Source of the DNA: Arthrobacter frigidicola
Lineage (GTDB): Bacteria > Actinomycetota > Actinomycetes > Actinomycetales > Micrococcaceae
DNA: 64,000 bases
Assembly: GCA_003602285.1 (NCBI GenBank)
Contig: QZVU01000001.1
Span: 558,001 to 622,000, forward strand
Direction: 5' to 3'
A program made the position numbers and the translations under genes. The notes under the pieces were generated by a model. The model was not told the origin of the DNA, searched no databases, and saw only the letters and a program-made list of their open reading frames with translations. Each line of letters starts with the position of its first letter. Position 1 is the first letter of the stretch. Below, in pieces: positions 1 through 10,767 of the stretch.

Positions 1-3083
<3,083 letters not shown>

Positions 3084-3093
3084 AGTTGCTTCC

Positions 3094-3099
3094 AGTCTA
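3094..3099 (-). promoter_or_regulatory. -10 element of hrpA
   Basis: TAGACT on the minus strand, 10 bases before the hrpA ATG. It matches the actinobacterial TANNNT consensus and implies a leader of only about 3-4 bases. No clear -35 is visible. Confidence 0.45.
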
Positions 3100-3159
3100 G
3101 TGCTCCGGCGCCGGAAGGGCCGGGGCGGGAGGGCGGGAGTAGGTTACCTCGGAGTGCCT

Positions 3160-3422
3160 GCCCCATGATCGAGGCTGACCGGTGGGCATGTCTGGATATG
3201 CCCAGCGACCGTTGCTGACCAGTGGGCATATCCGGTTATGCCCACCGACCGTGGCTGGTCAGGGGGCAGAACCGAAGGCAGGGCCTGAGGGGAGCAAATT
3301 TGCCCAGTGACCGCTGCTGACCGGTGGGCATGTCCGGTGATGCCCAGTGACCGTGGCTCGTCACCGGGCAGAACGGCTGGCCTCGCCCGGAGGAAGCAGT
3401 TCTGCCCGGCGACCGGAACCCG
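3160..3422. repeat. Island of iterated hairpin repeats between hrpA and the WYL regulator
   Basis: The 339-base gap between hrpA and the WYL gene holds no credible gene. It is built from repeated inverted repeats around GGGCA/TGCCC. Hairpin 1 pairs 3184-3189 with 3198-3203. Hairpin 2 pairs GTGGGCATA (3222-3230) with TATGCCCAC (3237-3245), a perfect 9-bp stem. Hairpin 3 pairs 3325-3331 with 3340-3346. A wider stem pairs GGGCA (3264-3268) with TGCCC (3301-3305). Hairpin 4 pairs 3360-3374 with 3399-3413 (14 of 15 positions). Copies are separated by GACCGTKGCTGACC-like linkers. No T tract follows, so it is not an ordinary terminator. Function unknown. Confidence 0.75.
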
Positions 3423-4400
3423 TCAGCGGGCGTACACGGTTCCGGTCCCGCCGGCGGCCCGCCGCAGCCGCCCCGCGAGCTCGGCGGCCCTCACCCTCAT
3501 GGCCTCGGGCTCCAGGATCTCGAACTCGACATCGAGGGAGGCCAGCTGCATCAGGGGGTAGTCGAGCGAATCGAAGCCCGCCCGCAGGATCGTGGCGTCG
3601 GGGCCGTCGCTGGTCAGCTCGGCGATCTCCGCCGGAATCCGCTGTTCAATCTCCCGGATCCCCGCAGAGAGTCGGATGACGGCGTCGTAGCTGTAGGGGG
3701 AGCGGGTGATCGACTTCTGCACATACCGGGCCAGGTCCGTCGCCGGCAGCGGCCGGGCCGTAAACCGCGCGCGGGGGGAGGGGATGCTCCGGCAGCGGTC
3801 CACCCGGAACGTGCGCCAGTCCTCCCGGACCGTGTCCCAGGCCACCAGGTACCAGCGCCGCCCGGTGTCAACCAGCCGGTACGGTTCGACGAGGCGGCGG
3901 GAGGATTCGCCGTCGTGCCGCTCATAGCGGAAGGCCACGATCCGCCGTTCGGTGATCGCGGCCGACAGGGCTGTCAGGACCGCAGGATCGACCGGGGTGC
4001 TGGGCGCGGCCATGCGGGTCACCGCCGACCGCAGCCCGGAAAAGCGGGGCCGCAGCCGCGCGGGCAGCACCTGTTCCAGCTTGGTGAGCGCACGCACCGA
4101 GGCTTCCCCGACGCCGGCCACGGGGCTGGCGGTGACGGCGGTCAGGCCGATCGCCACGGCGAGGGCCTCGTCGTCATCGAGCAGCAGCGGCGGAAGCTGC
4201 GCCCCGGCACCGAGCTGGTACCCGCCGGCGATACCCGGCGACGCCGAAATGGGGTAGCCCAGGGTGCGCAGCTTGCCGATGTCCCGGCGCACCGTCCGCT
4301 CGGTCACCTCCATGCGCTGGGCGAGGGCGGGGCCCGTCCACTCCCTGCGCATCTGCAGGAGGGAGAGCAGGTGGAGGAGGCGGGCCGAGGTTTCCAGCAT
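3423..4400 (-). CDS. WYL-domain transcriptional regulator (YafY/DeoR-like HTH)
   Basis: A 325-residue DNA-binding regulator. The N-terminal winged HTH lies at about residues 3-58 (RMEVTERTVRRDIGKLRTLG). A WYL domain spans about 140-215 and includes the GRRWYLVAWD core. A C-terminal WCX-type extension follows. WYL proteins sense ligands, often nucleotides or nucleic acids, and act as repressors or activators. It is transcribed away from the PfpI/DinB operon, the usual arrangement for a regulator and its targets. The ATG at 4400 has TAGTTT six bases upstream and no Shine-Dalgarno sequence, so the mRNA is probably leaderless. The palindrome at 4422-4440 covers its expected -35 region, which suggests autoregulation. 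Ligand unknown. Confidence 0.9.
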   Translation of the reverse strand: MLETSARLLHLLSLLQMRREWTGPALAQRMEVTERTVRRDIGKLRTLGYPISASPGIAGGYQLGAGAQLPPLLLDDDEALAVAIGLTAVTASPVAGVGEASVRALTKLEQVLPARLRPRFSGLRSAVTRMAAPSTPVDPAVLTALSAAITERRIVAFRYERHDGESSRRLVEPYRLVDTGRRWYLVAWDTVREDWRTFRVDRCRSIPSPRARFTARPLPATDLARYVQKSITRSPYSYDAVIRLSAGIREIEQRIPAEIAELTSDGPDATILRAGFDSLDYPLMQLASLDVEFEILEPEAMRVRAAELAGRLRRAAGGTGTVYAR

Positions 4401-4406
4401 GAACCC

Positions 4407-4412
4407 AAACTA
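4407..4412 (-). promoter_or_regulatory. -10 element of WYL regulator (leaderless)
   Basis: TAGTTT on the minus strand, followed by six bases and then the ATG at 4400. This geometry puts the transcription start at the start codon. Confidence 0.5.
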
Positions 4413-4421
4413 CCGCGGGCC

Positions 4422-4440
4422 GAGGACAGAACCTGTCCTC
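4422..4440. promoter_or_regulatory. Palindromic operator candidate between WYL regulator and PfpI operon
   Basis: GAGGACAG-AAC-CTGTCCTC is a perfect 8-bp inverted repeat with a 3-base centre. It lies upstream of the regulator -10 (4407-4412, minus) and of a forward -10 TAGGCT (4450-4455). It would therefore overlap the -35 region of both divergent promoters. This is the expected place for the WYL protein to bind; binding itself is inference. Confidence 0.65.
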
Positions 4441-4449
4441 ATCGCTTCC

Positions 4450-4455
4450 TAGGCT
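4450..4455 (+). promoter_or_regulatory. -10 element of the PfpI/DinB operon
   Basis: TAGGCT on the plus strand. A start site about 7 bases downstream gives a leader of about 50 bases carrying AGGAGA (about 4503-4508) before the ATG at 4513. The -35 position would fall inside the 4422-4440 palindrome. Confidence 0.4.
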
Positions 4456-4512
4456 GGGGGAGGATTCACACCGGGTGGCCTGCCCCGCAGGCCCACGACC
4501 TTAGGAGACGCC

Positions 4513-5142
4513 ATGGGCTCGCCATTGAATGTTCTGCTGTACCTTCCCGAGGGGATGGCCGACTGGGAGGTCGGGTATGCGTCCGCCGAACTCTCCGGCG
4601 GCCAGTTCCTGCGCCCGGAGCGGCAGGTGAACCTCACCACCGCATCGGCCGGCGGCGGCCCGATCCGCACTATGGGCGGCATGAAGGTCGTCCCGGACAC
4701 GGCGCTCGCCGACACCCCGGGCGAGCAGATCGACGCGCTGATCCTGCCGGGCGGGACGAGCTGGGACTCCGTCGCCAACGCCGACGTGCTTGACCTTGCC
4801 GCGCGGCTGAAGGACCGCGGCGCCCCCGTGGCGGCCATCTGCGGCGCCGTCGATGCCCTGGCCGGAGCGGGGCTGCTCAACGACGTCGCGCACACCGGCA
4901 ACAGCGCCGACTCCCTCGCGTCCCACGAGGGGTACTCGGGGTCCGCACTGTACCGGGAGGAACTTACCGTGAGCGACGGCAGGGTCGTCACCGCGGGGTC
5001 CTGGGCACCCGTGGAGTTCGCCGCCGAAATCTTCCGCACGCTCGATGTGATGGACGAGGAAATCCTCGGAAGCTGGCTGCTGTTCTGGGGAAAGCGCGAC
5101 GTCCGCGGGATCTACCAGCTGATGGGGGCGCAGGCCGAATGA
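4513..5142 (+). CDS. DJ-1/PfpI family protein (class I glutamine amidotransferase-like)
   Basis: A 209-residue single-domain DJ-1/PfpI protein. The nucleophile elbow is AAICGAVDAL with Cys110, and the fold starts with NVLLYLPEGMADWE, which supplies the early acidic residue. Family members include chaperone/deglycase-like proteins, proteases and uncharacterised stress proteins; the reaction here cannot be read from sequence. The ATG at 4513 is preceded by AGGAGA at good spacing. Its stop overlaps the DinB-family start by four bases (ATGA), so the two are co-translated. With the divergent WYL regulator this looks like a small stress- or thiol-responsive operon, which is inference. Confidence 0.85.
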   Translation: MGSPLNVLLYLPEGMADWEVGYASAELSGGQFLRPERQVNLTTASAGGGPIRTMGGMKVVPDTALADTPGEQIDALILPGGTSWDSVANADVLDLAARLKDRGAPVAAICGAVDALAGAGLLNDVAHTGNSADSLASHEGYSGSALYREELTVSDGRVVTAGSWAPVEFAAEIFRTLDVMDEEILGSWLLFWGKRDVRGIYQLMGAQAE

Positions 5143-5699
5143 GCGCCGCCGGAGAACTCGCCGAGCAGCTCTCCTGGCACTGGGAGAACCAGGCGCGGCC
5201 CCGGCTCGAGGGGCTGACCGACGCGGAATACTTCTGGGAACCCGTCCCCGGCTGCTGGAGCCTTCGTCCGCGGGAGGAGGCGACGGCGCCGATCGCGGCC
5301 GGCGTGGGACGGTTCGTCCTCGAGTACGCGGTTCCGGCGCCCGACCCCGCCCCGGTCACCACCATCGCCTGGCGGCTGTGCCACCTGATCGTGGGTGTGC
5401 TGGGGGAGAGGGTCGGCTCGCACTTCGGCGGGGAACCGATCACCTACCGCAGTTTCGACTACCCGGAGACCTCCGAGGCGGCCCTGGCGCGCCTCGACGG
5501 GCTTTACGGACAGTGGACCGGTGCGGTGTCGGGTCTGAGCGGGGAGGAACTCGCCCGCCCGGTCGGTCCCGCCGAGGGTCCGTTCGCGGAGTACCCGATG
5601 TCGACCCTGGTGCTCCATATCAACCGGGAGATGATCCACCACCTCGCGGAGGTCGCCCTGCTGCGCGACCTGTACCGCGACGGCCCGGCAAAGGGGTAA
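5139..5699 (+). CDS. DinB-family protein (four-helix metalloenzyme superfamily)
   Basis: A 186-residue DinB/DUF664-like protein. These four-helix bundles bind a divalent metal through three histidines and include bacillithiol or mycothiol transferases and maleylpyruvate isomerases. Candidate ligands are the His in WRLCHLIVGV and the histidines in LHINREMIHH near the C-terminus. The start overlaps the upstream PfpI stop (ATGA), and a strong hairpin follows at 5723-5754. In a mycothiol-producing actinobacterium a thiol-transfer role is plausible but not shown by the sequence. Confidence 0.8.
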   Translation: MSAAGELAEQLSWHWENQARPRLEGLTDAEYFWEPVPGCWSLRPREEATAPIAAGVGRFVLEYAVPAPDPAPVTTIAWRLCHLIVGVLGERVGSHFGGEPITYRSFDYPETSEAALARLDGLYGQWTGAVSGLSGEELARPVGPAEGPFAEYPMSTLVLHINREMIHHLAEVALLRDLYRDGPAKG

Positions 5700-5722
5700 G
5701 GGCGCGCACCGGGGGCAAAGCA

Positions 5723-5754
5723 AAGCGCCGCCGTCCCGAAGGACGGCGGCGCTT
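5723..5754. terminator. Bidirectional terminator between DinB gene and tRNA-Arg
   Basis: A perfect 14-bp stem (5723-5736 with 5741-5754) with a CGAA loop. The plus strand has TTTTT ten bases later (5764-5768); the minus strand continues with TTGCTTTG. It probably ends both the PfpI/DinB transcript and the tRNA transcript. Confidence 0.75.
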
Positions 5755-5783
5755 GGATGCCGGTTTTTCCACCCGGCCGGTGG

Positions 5784-5856
5784 TGCCCTCGATAGGATTC
5801 GAACCTACGACCTTCTGCTCCGGAGGCAGACGCTCTATCCCCTGAGCTACGAAGGC
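5784..5856 (-). tRNA. tRNA-Arg (anticodon CCG)
   Basis: Reads on the minus strand as a full cloverleaf. The 7-bp acceptor is GCCTTCG/CGAGGGC with a G-T pair. The D arm is GCTC..GAGC. The anticodon stem is TCTGC/GCAGA around loop CTCCGGA (anticodon CCG). The T arm is GTAGG-TTCGAAT-CCTAT. The discriminator is A at 5784, and CCA is encoded at 5783-5781. It decodes CGG, a common arginine codon at this GC content. Confidence 0.97.
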
Positions 5857-5954
5857 ATGGGACGGTTTTTCTCCGTCTCCGTAAGGGACTTAATGAGCTT
5901 AGCAGGTGGACTCGGCGGAGGAGAAACGCACGGTTCCCCGGCGCGCGGACGGGG

Positions 5955-7472
5955 CTAGTAGCCGAGGAACGCGTCGGTGGTGACCCTGCCGCCGCCGGCC
6001 TTCCGCACCGCGGCGCGCAGGTGCGAAATGATCAGCGGCGACCCCGACACGTAGACCCGACGGGAGGGCAGGTCCGGCACCTCGGCGGACAGCTGCTCCC
6101 CGCTTGGGTAGCCCGCCCCGGCGTAGCGCCAGAGCGCCGGCAGGCTCACGCCGTCGTCGGCCGGGTCGTTCGGAGCGAAGAGGACGACGGGCGTGCCGAG
6201 CTCCGCGAGCTCCTCCCGGTAGGCAATCTCGTCCGCCGACCGCACCACGTACACCAGCACGACGTCCCGGTGCTGGCCGCGCCGGGCCATATCGCGGAGC
6301 TGGCTGATGAACGGGGTGATGCCGATCCCGCCCGCCGCCAGCAGCAGCGGAACCGATGGGTCCTTCGGCAGCCGGAAGTCCCCGCCGACCAGGGTGCCGG
6401 TCACCATGGCACCGGACTTCAGGCCCAGCAGCGCCTTCTTGAAGGTGCTTCCGGGTTCGCTGACGCGCAGCCCGAAGCTGAGGGTGTCCCGGTCCTGCGG
6501 GGCGGAGGTGATGCTGAAGACCCGCCGGGATCCGCGACCGTCGGTGCGTTCGTGCGGCAGGTTCAGCTCCATGTACTGGCCCGCCTCGAACCGCACCGGG
6601 TGCGACGGGGCGAAAACCAGCTCCGAACTCGTCGGGGTGAGGTCCCGGCGGGCGGTGAACCTCAGCCGGACGCTGCGCCGCTGCCCCATGAGGAAGGCGA
6701 CGGCGTTGCCGATGACGAGCGCGAACTCCGGCCCGAGGAACACCGGGCCGACCGAGGGCTGTGCGGCGAAGACAACGGCGACGACGGCGGCGGTGACGAG
6801 CTGCTGCCAGCGCAGCGGCGGCAGGGTGAGCGGTTCGGTCAGCATGAACCCGACGAGGAAGAGCACCGGGTAGGACACCAGGACCAGCTGCACCGCGGCC
6901 AGCGGGGCAAGTCCGCCCGAGGCCAGGCCCGCGACGAGGATGCCGGCGCTCAGCACCACGAAGACGGCGCCCATGATGAGCTTGCGCGTCCGGTACAGGA
7001 GCACGAGGGTGCCCACCAGGACGAAGGGGAGCAGGTACGGGTTCGCGACCCACCAGCCGGCTGCCGCGAGTCCGAGCAGCGTCGCGACTACGGCGCCGGC
7101 GGCCGCCGGGTTGAAGATGTGCCGGCCTCGGACCGCGAGGAGGAATTTCGAGGCCGCGGCGGCGAGGCCGGCGACGGCGATACCGCCGAGCCCGGCCCCG
7201 TCCAGGGTGGGGAACATGATGAAGAACAGGATGAAGCCGGTGATCAGCGCCGACTCATTGTGCGGGCGCATCCGAAGGATCATCGCCATGATCCGCGTGC
7301 CGCCCCAGGTGGAGATCAGGGCGGTGGCGAGGGTGGCGGTGAGCTCCGAGGGGCGGAAGGCGAGCAGGCCTGCAGCCGAGAACCCGAGGGCGGCCGCGGT
7401 GAGCAGGATCAGGAGGGCAAGGGTCAGCCGGTACATCGAGATCCGGCCCAGCAGCTGGTCGATACCGTTCAT
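5955..7472 (-). CDS. RnfD/NqrB-like membrane domain fused to FAD/NAD(P) ferredoxin-reductase domain
   Basis: A 505-residue membrane oxidoreductase. Residues 1 to about 260 form roughly nine membrane helices resembling RnfD/NqrB, including HIFNPAAAGAVV. Residues from about 268 form a cytoplasmic ferredoxin-NADP reductase module, with FAD motif RRVFSITSAP, NAD(P) pocket GGIGITPF and VYVSGSP. No [2Fe-2S] domain is present. The likely role is to pass electrons from NAD(P)H through FAD across the membrane to the flavinylated lipoprotein encoded upstream. The stop of apbE overlaps its ATG by four bases. Substrate and ion coupling are unknown; in related systems the electrons go to extracytoplasmic acceptors. 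Confidence 0.85.
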   Translation of the reverse strand: MNGIDQLLGRISMYRLTLALLILLTAAALGFSAAGLLAFRPSELTATLATALISTWGGTRIMAMILRMRPHNESALITGFILFFIMFPTLDGAGLGGIAVAGLAAAASKFLLAVRGRHIFNPAAAGAVVATLLGLAAAGWWVANPYLLPFVLVGTLVLLYRTRKLIMGAVFVVLSAGILVAGLASGGLAPLAAVQLVLVSYPVLFLVGFMLTEPLTLPPLRWQQLVTAAVVAVVFAAQPSVGPVFLGPEFALVIGNAVAFLMGQRRSVRLRFTARRDLTPTSSELVFAPSHPVRFEAGQYMELNLPHERTDGRGSRRVFSITSAPQDRDTLSFGLRVSEPGSTFKKALLGLKSGAMVTGTLVGGDFRLPKDPSVPLLLAAGGIGITPFISQLRDMARRGQHRDVVLVYVVRSADEIAYREELAELGTPVVLFAPNDPADDGVSLPALWRYAGAGYPSGEQLSAEVPDLPSRRVYVSGSPLIISHLRAAVRKAGGGRVTTDAFLGY

Positions 7473-8338
7473 GGGGTGAACAGTGCTCCGTTCAGGGTCG
7501 GGGAAAAGCGGGCGTGCCCGTCGGAGAACACCTGCACGAAGTCGAAGGCGAATTCCCCGGCGAGCACGTCGGGCTCGGCGAGGAACAGCGCGGTGGCCAG
7601 GGCGTCCGCGGTCATGGTGTCAGCCGCGAGGACCCAGGTCGCCACGACCGTCGAGACGCTGGTGCCGGTGCGGGCGTCGACCACGTGGTGGAGGCCGTCG
7701 CCCCAGGACCTGCGGTTCGACGCGGAGGCACACAGCGCCCGGCCGTGAAGCTGCACTGTGCCGATCGCCCGGGTGGGATCATATGGATGTTCGAGCCCCA
7801 CGGTGAGGGCCGTGGTACCCGAGTGGAGCATATCGCCGCTGGCGTCGACGAGGAACTCGGTATGCCCCGCGCCGGTGAGCAGCCCGCCCACGAGGTCGAC
7901 GAGCTGACCCTTTCCGGCGGCGCCGACGTCGAGGGTGACGGGCCGGGAGGCCGTGACGACCGGGCCCTCCCAATCGAGCGTTGCATCCCAGGCCCGGGCC
8001 GGCGCGGGCGGCCCCTTGGGGATGAAGCTGTAGTGAGCGTCGTAGCCCGAGTGCTCGAGGACGGACCCGACCAGGGGCGACATCGAACCGTCCGTGAGCC
8101 GGTACAGCATCCGGTACAGCCGGCCGAGGGCGGCGCCGTGGGCGGGAAGCTCGAGCCGCCCGCCGCCGGCGGCGAGGGCGGCCACCGCGGAGTCGGGGCG
8201 GAAGCGCGAATACAGGGCGTCGTAGTCCTCAACGAGGCCGGAAATGGCGGCACGGACCCCGGGCTCCAGCGGAGCGGCAGTGTCGATCTGCCAGCGGGTC
8301 CCGATGGCCTCAAAGGAGAAGCTGCCCCCGACCGCCAT
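7469..8338 (-). CDS. apbE: FAD:protein FMN transferase (ApbE family)
   Basis: Covalently attaches FMN from FAD to a Thr/Ser of a target protein outside the cytoplasm. The 289 residues carry the family motifs: DVGAAGKGQLVD (usually DLGGIAKG), DASGDM, HHVVDARTG and ADTMTADALATALF, which supplies Mg-binding Asp residues. No signal peptide or lipobox is evident at the N-terminus (MAVGGSFSFEAIGTRW), so modification may occur in the cytoplasm or export may be unusual. It lies between the FMN-binding lipoprotein gene (3-base gap) and the RnfD-like gene (ATGA overlap), so its substrate is almost certainly the lipoprotein. Confidence 0.9.
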   Translation of the reverse strand: MAVGGSFSFEAIGTRWQIDTAAPLEPGVRAAISGLVEDYDALYSRFRPDSAVAALAAGGGRLELPAHGAALGRLYRMLYRLTDGSMSPLVGSVLEHSGYDAHYSFIPKGPPAPARAWDATLDWEGPVVTASRPVTLDVGAAGKGQLVDLVGGLLTGAGHTEFLVDASGDMLHSGTTALTVGLEHPYDPTRAIGTVQLHGRALCASASNRRSWGDGLHHVVDARTGTSVSTVVATWVLAADTMTADALATALFLAEPDVLAGEFAFDFVQVFSDGHARFSPTLNGALFTP

Positions 8339-8341
8339 CGA

Positions 8342-8890
8342 CTAGAGCTTGGCTTCGCTCTTGATGAGGTCCGTCGCCTCGGCGAAGCCACCGCTGGTGA
8401 GGGAGGACCCGGCCACCTTGTCGACCTTCAGCTCGTCGAGCTTCTTGCCGACGATCTCCCCCTGGATGCCGCCGCTGAACCGCTCCTGGTACAGCTTGGC
8501 GGTGGGGTTGGACGGCATCGGCTCGGTGGTCACCGCCGTCACGACGTCCTTCTTCAGGGTCAGGGTCACCCCGATCTCCTCGGTGCCGCCGGGGGAGACG
8601 TAGGAGCCGACCTGCGTGAACTCGCCGTCCTCGTAGGTCTGGTCTGACGCGGCAGGGGCCGCTTCGGTGGGCTCGGCGCCCGCCGATGCCTCGGGTGCCG
8701 CACTGCTGGCCGGGGCCTCGGCCGGGGCGCTGCTCGCGGCCTCCCCTGCCGGTTCCGAGCCCGGCGACGGGGCCGTTCCGGCGCAGCCTGCAACACCCAG
8801 GAGCGACGCCGCCGCCAGTGCGTGGAGCACGCGCTTCCCGGTGAGGCTGCGGGTGCGGGTGTCGGCGGATCCGGCTTCGAGGTCTTTCAC
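8342..8890 (-). CDS. FMN-binding domain lipoprotein, likely ApbE substrate
   Basis: A 182-residue secreted lipoprotein. The N-terminus has Lys/Arg, a hydrophobic stretch and a lipobox LLGVAGC, then a long Ala/Pro/Ser/Glu-rich linker (to about residue 87), then an FMN_bind domain. The flavinylation motif, normally [ST]GATxTS, reads AGSSLTS (about residues 160-166), so the expected acceptor threonine is a serine (S163). GTG start at 8890 with AAGGAG upstream. It is the first gene of the cassette with apbE and the RnfD-reductase fusion and should be the extracellular one-electron carrier. Confidence 0.85.
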   Translation of the reverse strand: MKDLEAGSADTRTRSLTGKRVLHALAAASLLGVAGCAGTAPSPGSEPAGEAASSAPAEAPASSAAPEASAGAEPTEAAPAASDQTYEDGEFTQVGSYVSPGGTEEIGVTLTLKKDVVTAVTTEPMPSNPTAKLYQERFSGGIQGEIVGKKLDELKVDKVAGSSLTSGGFAEATDLIKSEAKL

Positions 8891-9103
8891 GGCGGTTTCT
8901 CCTTGACGTTAGGGCCCGGGGTCCGCCCGGGGTGGTTGAGCCGGATGGACACTGGTAACTCAACAATTGTGCAGCAGCCCGGCCGGGAACAACCCGGCTG
9001 CCCTGTATTCGTTCCCGGCGGGGGTCCGGATGGTGTCCGGAGCCCCCGCCGTGCCCCGGCTGTCCCACCCGTCACACAAAACGGCAGCCGCGGCGCACGC
9101 CGT
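8891..9103. other. Spacer between the flavin cassette and argS
   Basis: Holds the leader of the flavin cassette (AAGGAG close to its GTG) and a loose inverted repeat GTTGAG (8935-8940)/CTCAAC (8959-8964). I see no convincing -35/-10 pair for the cassette and no small gene. The argS promoter lies at its right end. Confidence 0.4.
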
Positions 9104-9109
9104 TATGCT
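9104..9109 (+). promoter_or_regulatory. -10 element of argS operon (leaderless)
   Basis: TATGCT, then six bases, then the GTG at 9116. This places the transcription start on the start codon, and no Shine-Dalgarno sequence is present. It would drive argS-lysA-hom-thrC-thrB. Confidence 0.55.
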
Positions 9110-9115
9110 GGACGG

Positions 9116-10765
9116 GTGACTCCTGAAGAACTCTCCTCCGCTATTTCCGCCTGCCTGAAGACCGCCGTCGCCGACGGGGAGTTCGACATCGAGCTCCCGG
9201 CGGAAGTGCGCGTCGAGCGGCCGAAGAACCGCGAGCACGGGGACTGGGCCACGAACATCGCCCTGCAGCTGTCCAAGAAGGCCGGCATGAACCCCCGCGA
9301 GTTCGCCGGAATCCTCAAAAACCGCCTCGAGGCGATCGACGGCGTCGCCTCGGTGGACATCGCCGGACCGGGCTTCCTCAACATCACCCTCGACGCCGGA
9401 GCTGCCGGCGAACTCGCCCGCACCATCGTCGAGGCGGGCACCGCCTACGGGACGAACACCACCCTTGCCGGCCGCAGGATCAACCTCGAGTTCGTCTCGG
9501 CCAACCCGACCGGCCCCATCCACATCGGCGGCACCCGCTGGGCGGCCGTGGGCGACGCGCTCGCGCGCATCCTGCAGTCGCAGGGCGCCGAGGTCACCCG
9601 CGAGTACTACTTCAACGACCACGGCGCACAGATCGACCGCTTCGCCCGCTCCCTTTACGCCAGCGCCCTGGGCCAGCCGGCGCCCGAGGACGGATACGGC
9701 GGCCAGTACATCGTCGACATCGCCCAGCGGGTGCTCGCCAAGGACCCCTCGATCCCCTCCCTGCCGGAGGACGAGGCGCTCGAGCAGTTCCGTGCCATCG
9801 GTGTGGACCTCATGTTCACCGACATCAAGAAGTCGCTCCACGACTTCGGCGTCGACTTCGACGTCTACTTCCACGAGCACTCCCTGTTCGAGAACAACTT
9901 TGTCGAGGGTCTGCTCGAGCAGCTGAAGACCTCCGGGAACCTGTTCTTCGAGGACGGCGCCTGGTGGCTGAAGTCGACCGACTTCGGCGACGACCGCGAC
10001 CGCGTCGTGATCCGCTCCGACGGCACGCCCGCCTACATCGCCGGCGACATCGGCTACATGGTGAACAAGCGCCAGCGCGGGTTCGACCTGAACATCATCA
10101 TGCTCGGCGCCGACCACCACGGCTACGTGGCCCGGCTCAAGGCCGCCGCCGCGGCGCTGGGCGACGACCCCGACACCATCGAGGTGATGATCGGCCAGCT
10201 CGTGAACCTGGTGAAGGACGGCACGCCCGTGCGGATGTCCAAGCGTGCCGGAACCGTCGTCACCCTCGAGGACCTTGTCGAGGCGGTCGGAGTTGACGCC
10301 GCCCGCTACACCCTTGCGCGGTTCTCGGCGGATTCGAACATCGACATCGACCTCGACCTGCTGACCAAGCGCAGCAACGAGAACCCGGTCTTCTACGTCC
10401 AATACGCCCACGCGCGCACCCACGCCGTGGAGCGCAACGCCGTCTCCGCCGGTGTCGACACGAGCAGCTTCGACGCCTCGACCCTGGGCCACCCCACCGA
10501 GGGTGAGCTCCTGGCGGCCCTCGGGCAGTTCCCCGGGGTTGTGGCGCAGGCCGCGGCCTTCCGGGAGCCGCACCGGGTCGCGCGCCACCTCGAGGTCATC
10601 GCCGGCACCTACCACCGCTGGTACGACGCCTGCCGCATCGCCCCCATCGGCGGGGAGCCCGTCGAGGAGGTCCACCGCAGCCGGCTCTGGCTGAACAACG
10701 CGACCCAGCAGGTGCTCGCGAACGGACTGTCGCTGCTCGGCGTCTCCGCACCGGAGAGGATGTAG
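9116..10765 (+). CDS. argS: Arginyl-tRNA synthetase
   Basis: Class I synthetase that charges tRNA-Arg with arginine. 549 residues: Arg-tRNA-syn N domain at about 5-85, Rossmann core with [11 protein letters not shown] (HIGH signature in the HIGG form), KMSK-type loop VRMSKRAG, and a C-terminal DALR anticodon-binding domain with QYAHAR. An in-frame extension reaches back to 8822, but the GTG at 9116 is chosen because the conserved N-terminus begins here (VTPEEL) and a -10 TATGCT sits six bases upstream. It leads directly into lysA, as in Corynebacterium, where argS-lysA is a co-regulated operon. Confidence 0.97.
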   Translation: MTPEELSSAISACLKTAVADGEFDIELPAEVRVERPKNREHGDWATNIALQLSKKAGMNPREFAGILKNRLEAIDGVASVDIAGPGFLNITLDAGAAGELARTIVEAGTAYGTNTTLAGRRINLEFVSANPTGPIHIGGTRWAAVGDALARILQSQGAEVTREYYFNDHGAQIDRFARSLYASALGQPAPEDGYGGQYIVDIAQRVLAKDPSIPSLPEDEALEQFRAIGVDLMFTDIKKSLHDFGVDFDVYFHEHSLFENNFVEGLLEQLKTSGNLFFEDGAWWLKSTDFGDDRDRVVIRSDGTPAYIAGDIGYMVNKRQRGFDLNIIMLGADHHGYVARLKAAAAALGDDPDTIEVMIGQLVNLVKDGTPVRMSKRAGTVVTLEDLVEAVGVDAARYTLARFSADSNIDIDLDLLTKRSNENPVFYVQYAHARTHAVERNAVSAGVDTSSFDASTLGHPTEGELLAALGQFPGVVAQAAAFREPHRVARHLEVIAGTYHRWYDACRIAPIGGEPVEEVHRSRLWLNNATQQVLANGLSLLGVSAPERM

Positions 10766-10767
10766 GC

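Noticed and set aside
8822-9115. argS N-terminal extension to 8822
   Set aside because: It lies across the flavin lipoprotein gene and upstream of the argS -10 box.
8960-10675. A minus-strand frame of 571 codons opposite argS
   Set aside because: Val/Asp/Gly-rich shadow of argS with no domain match.
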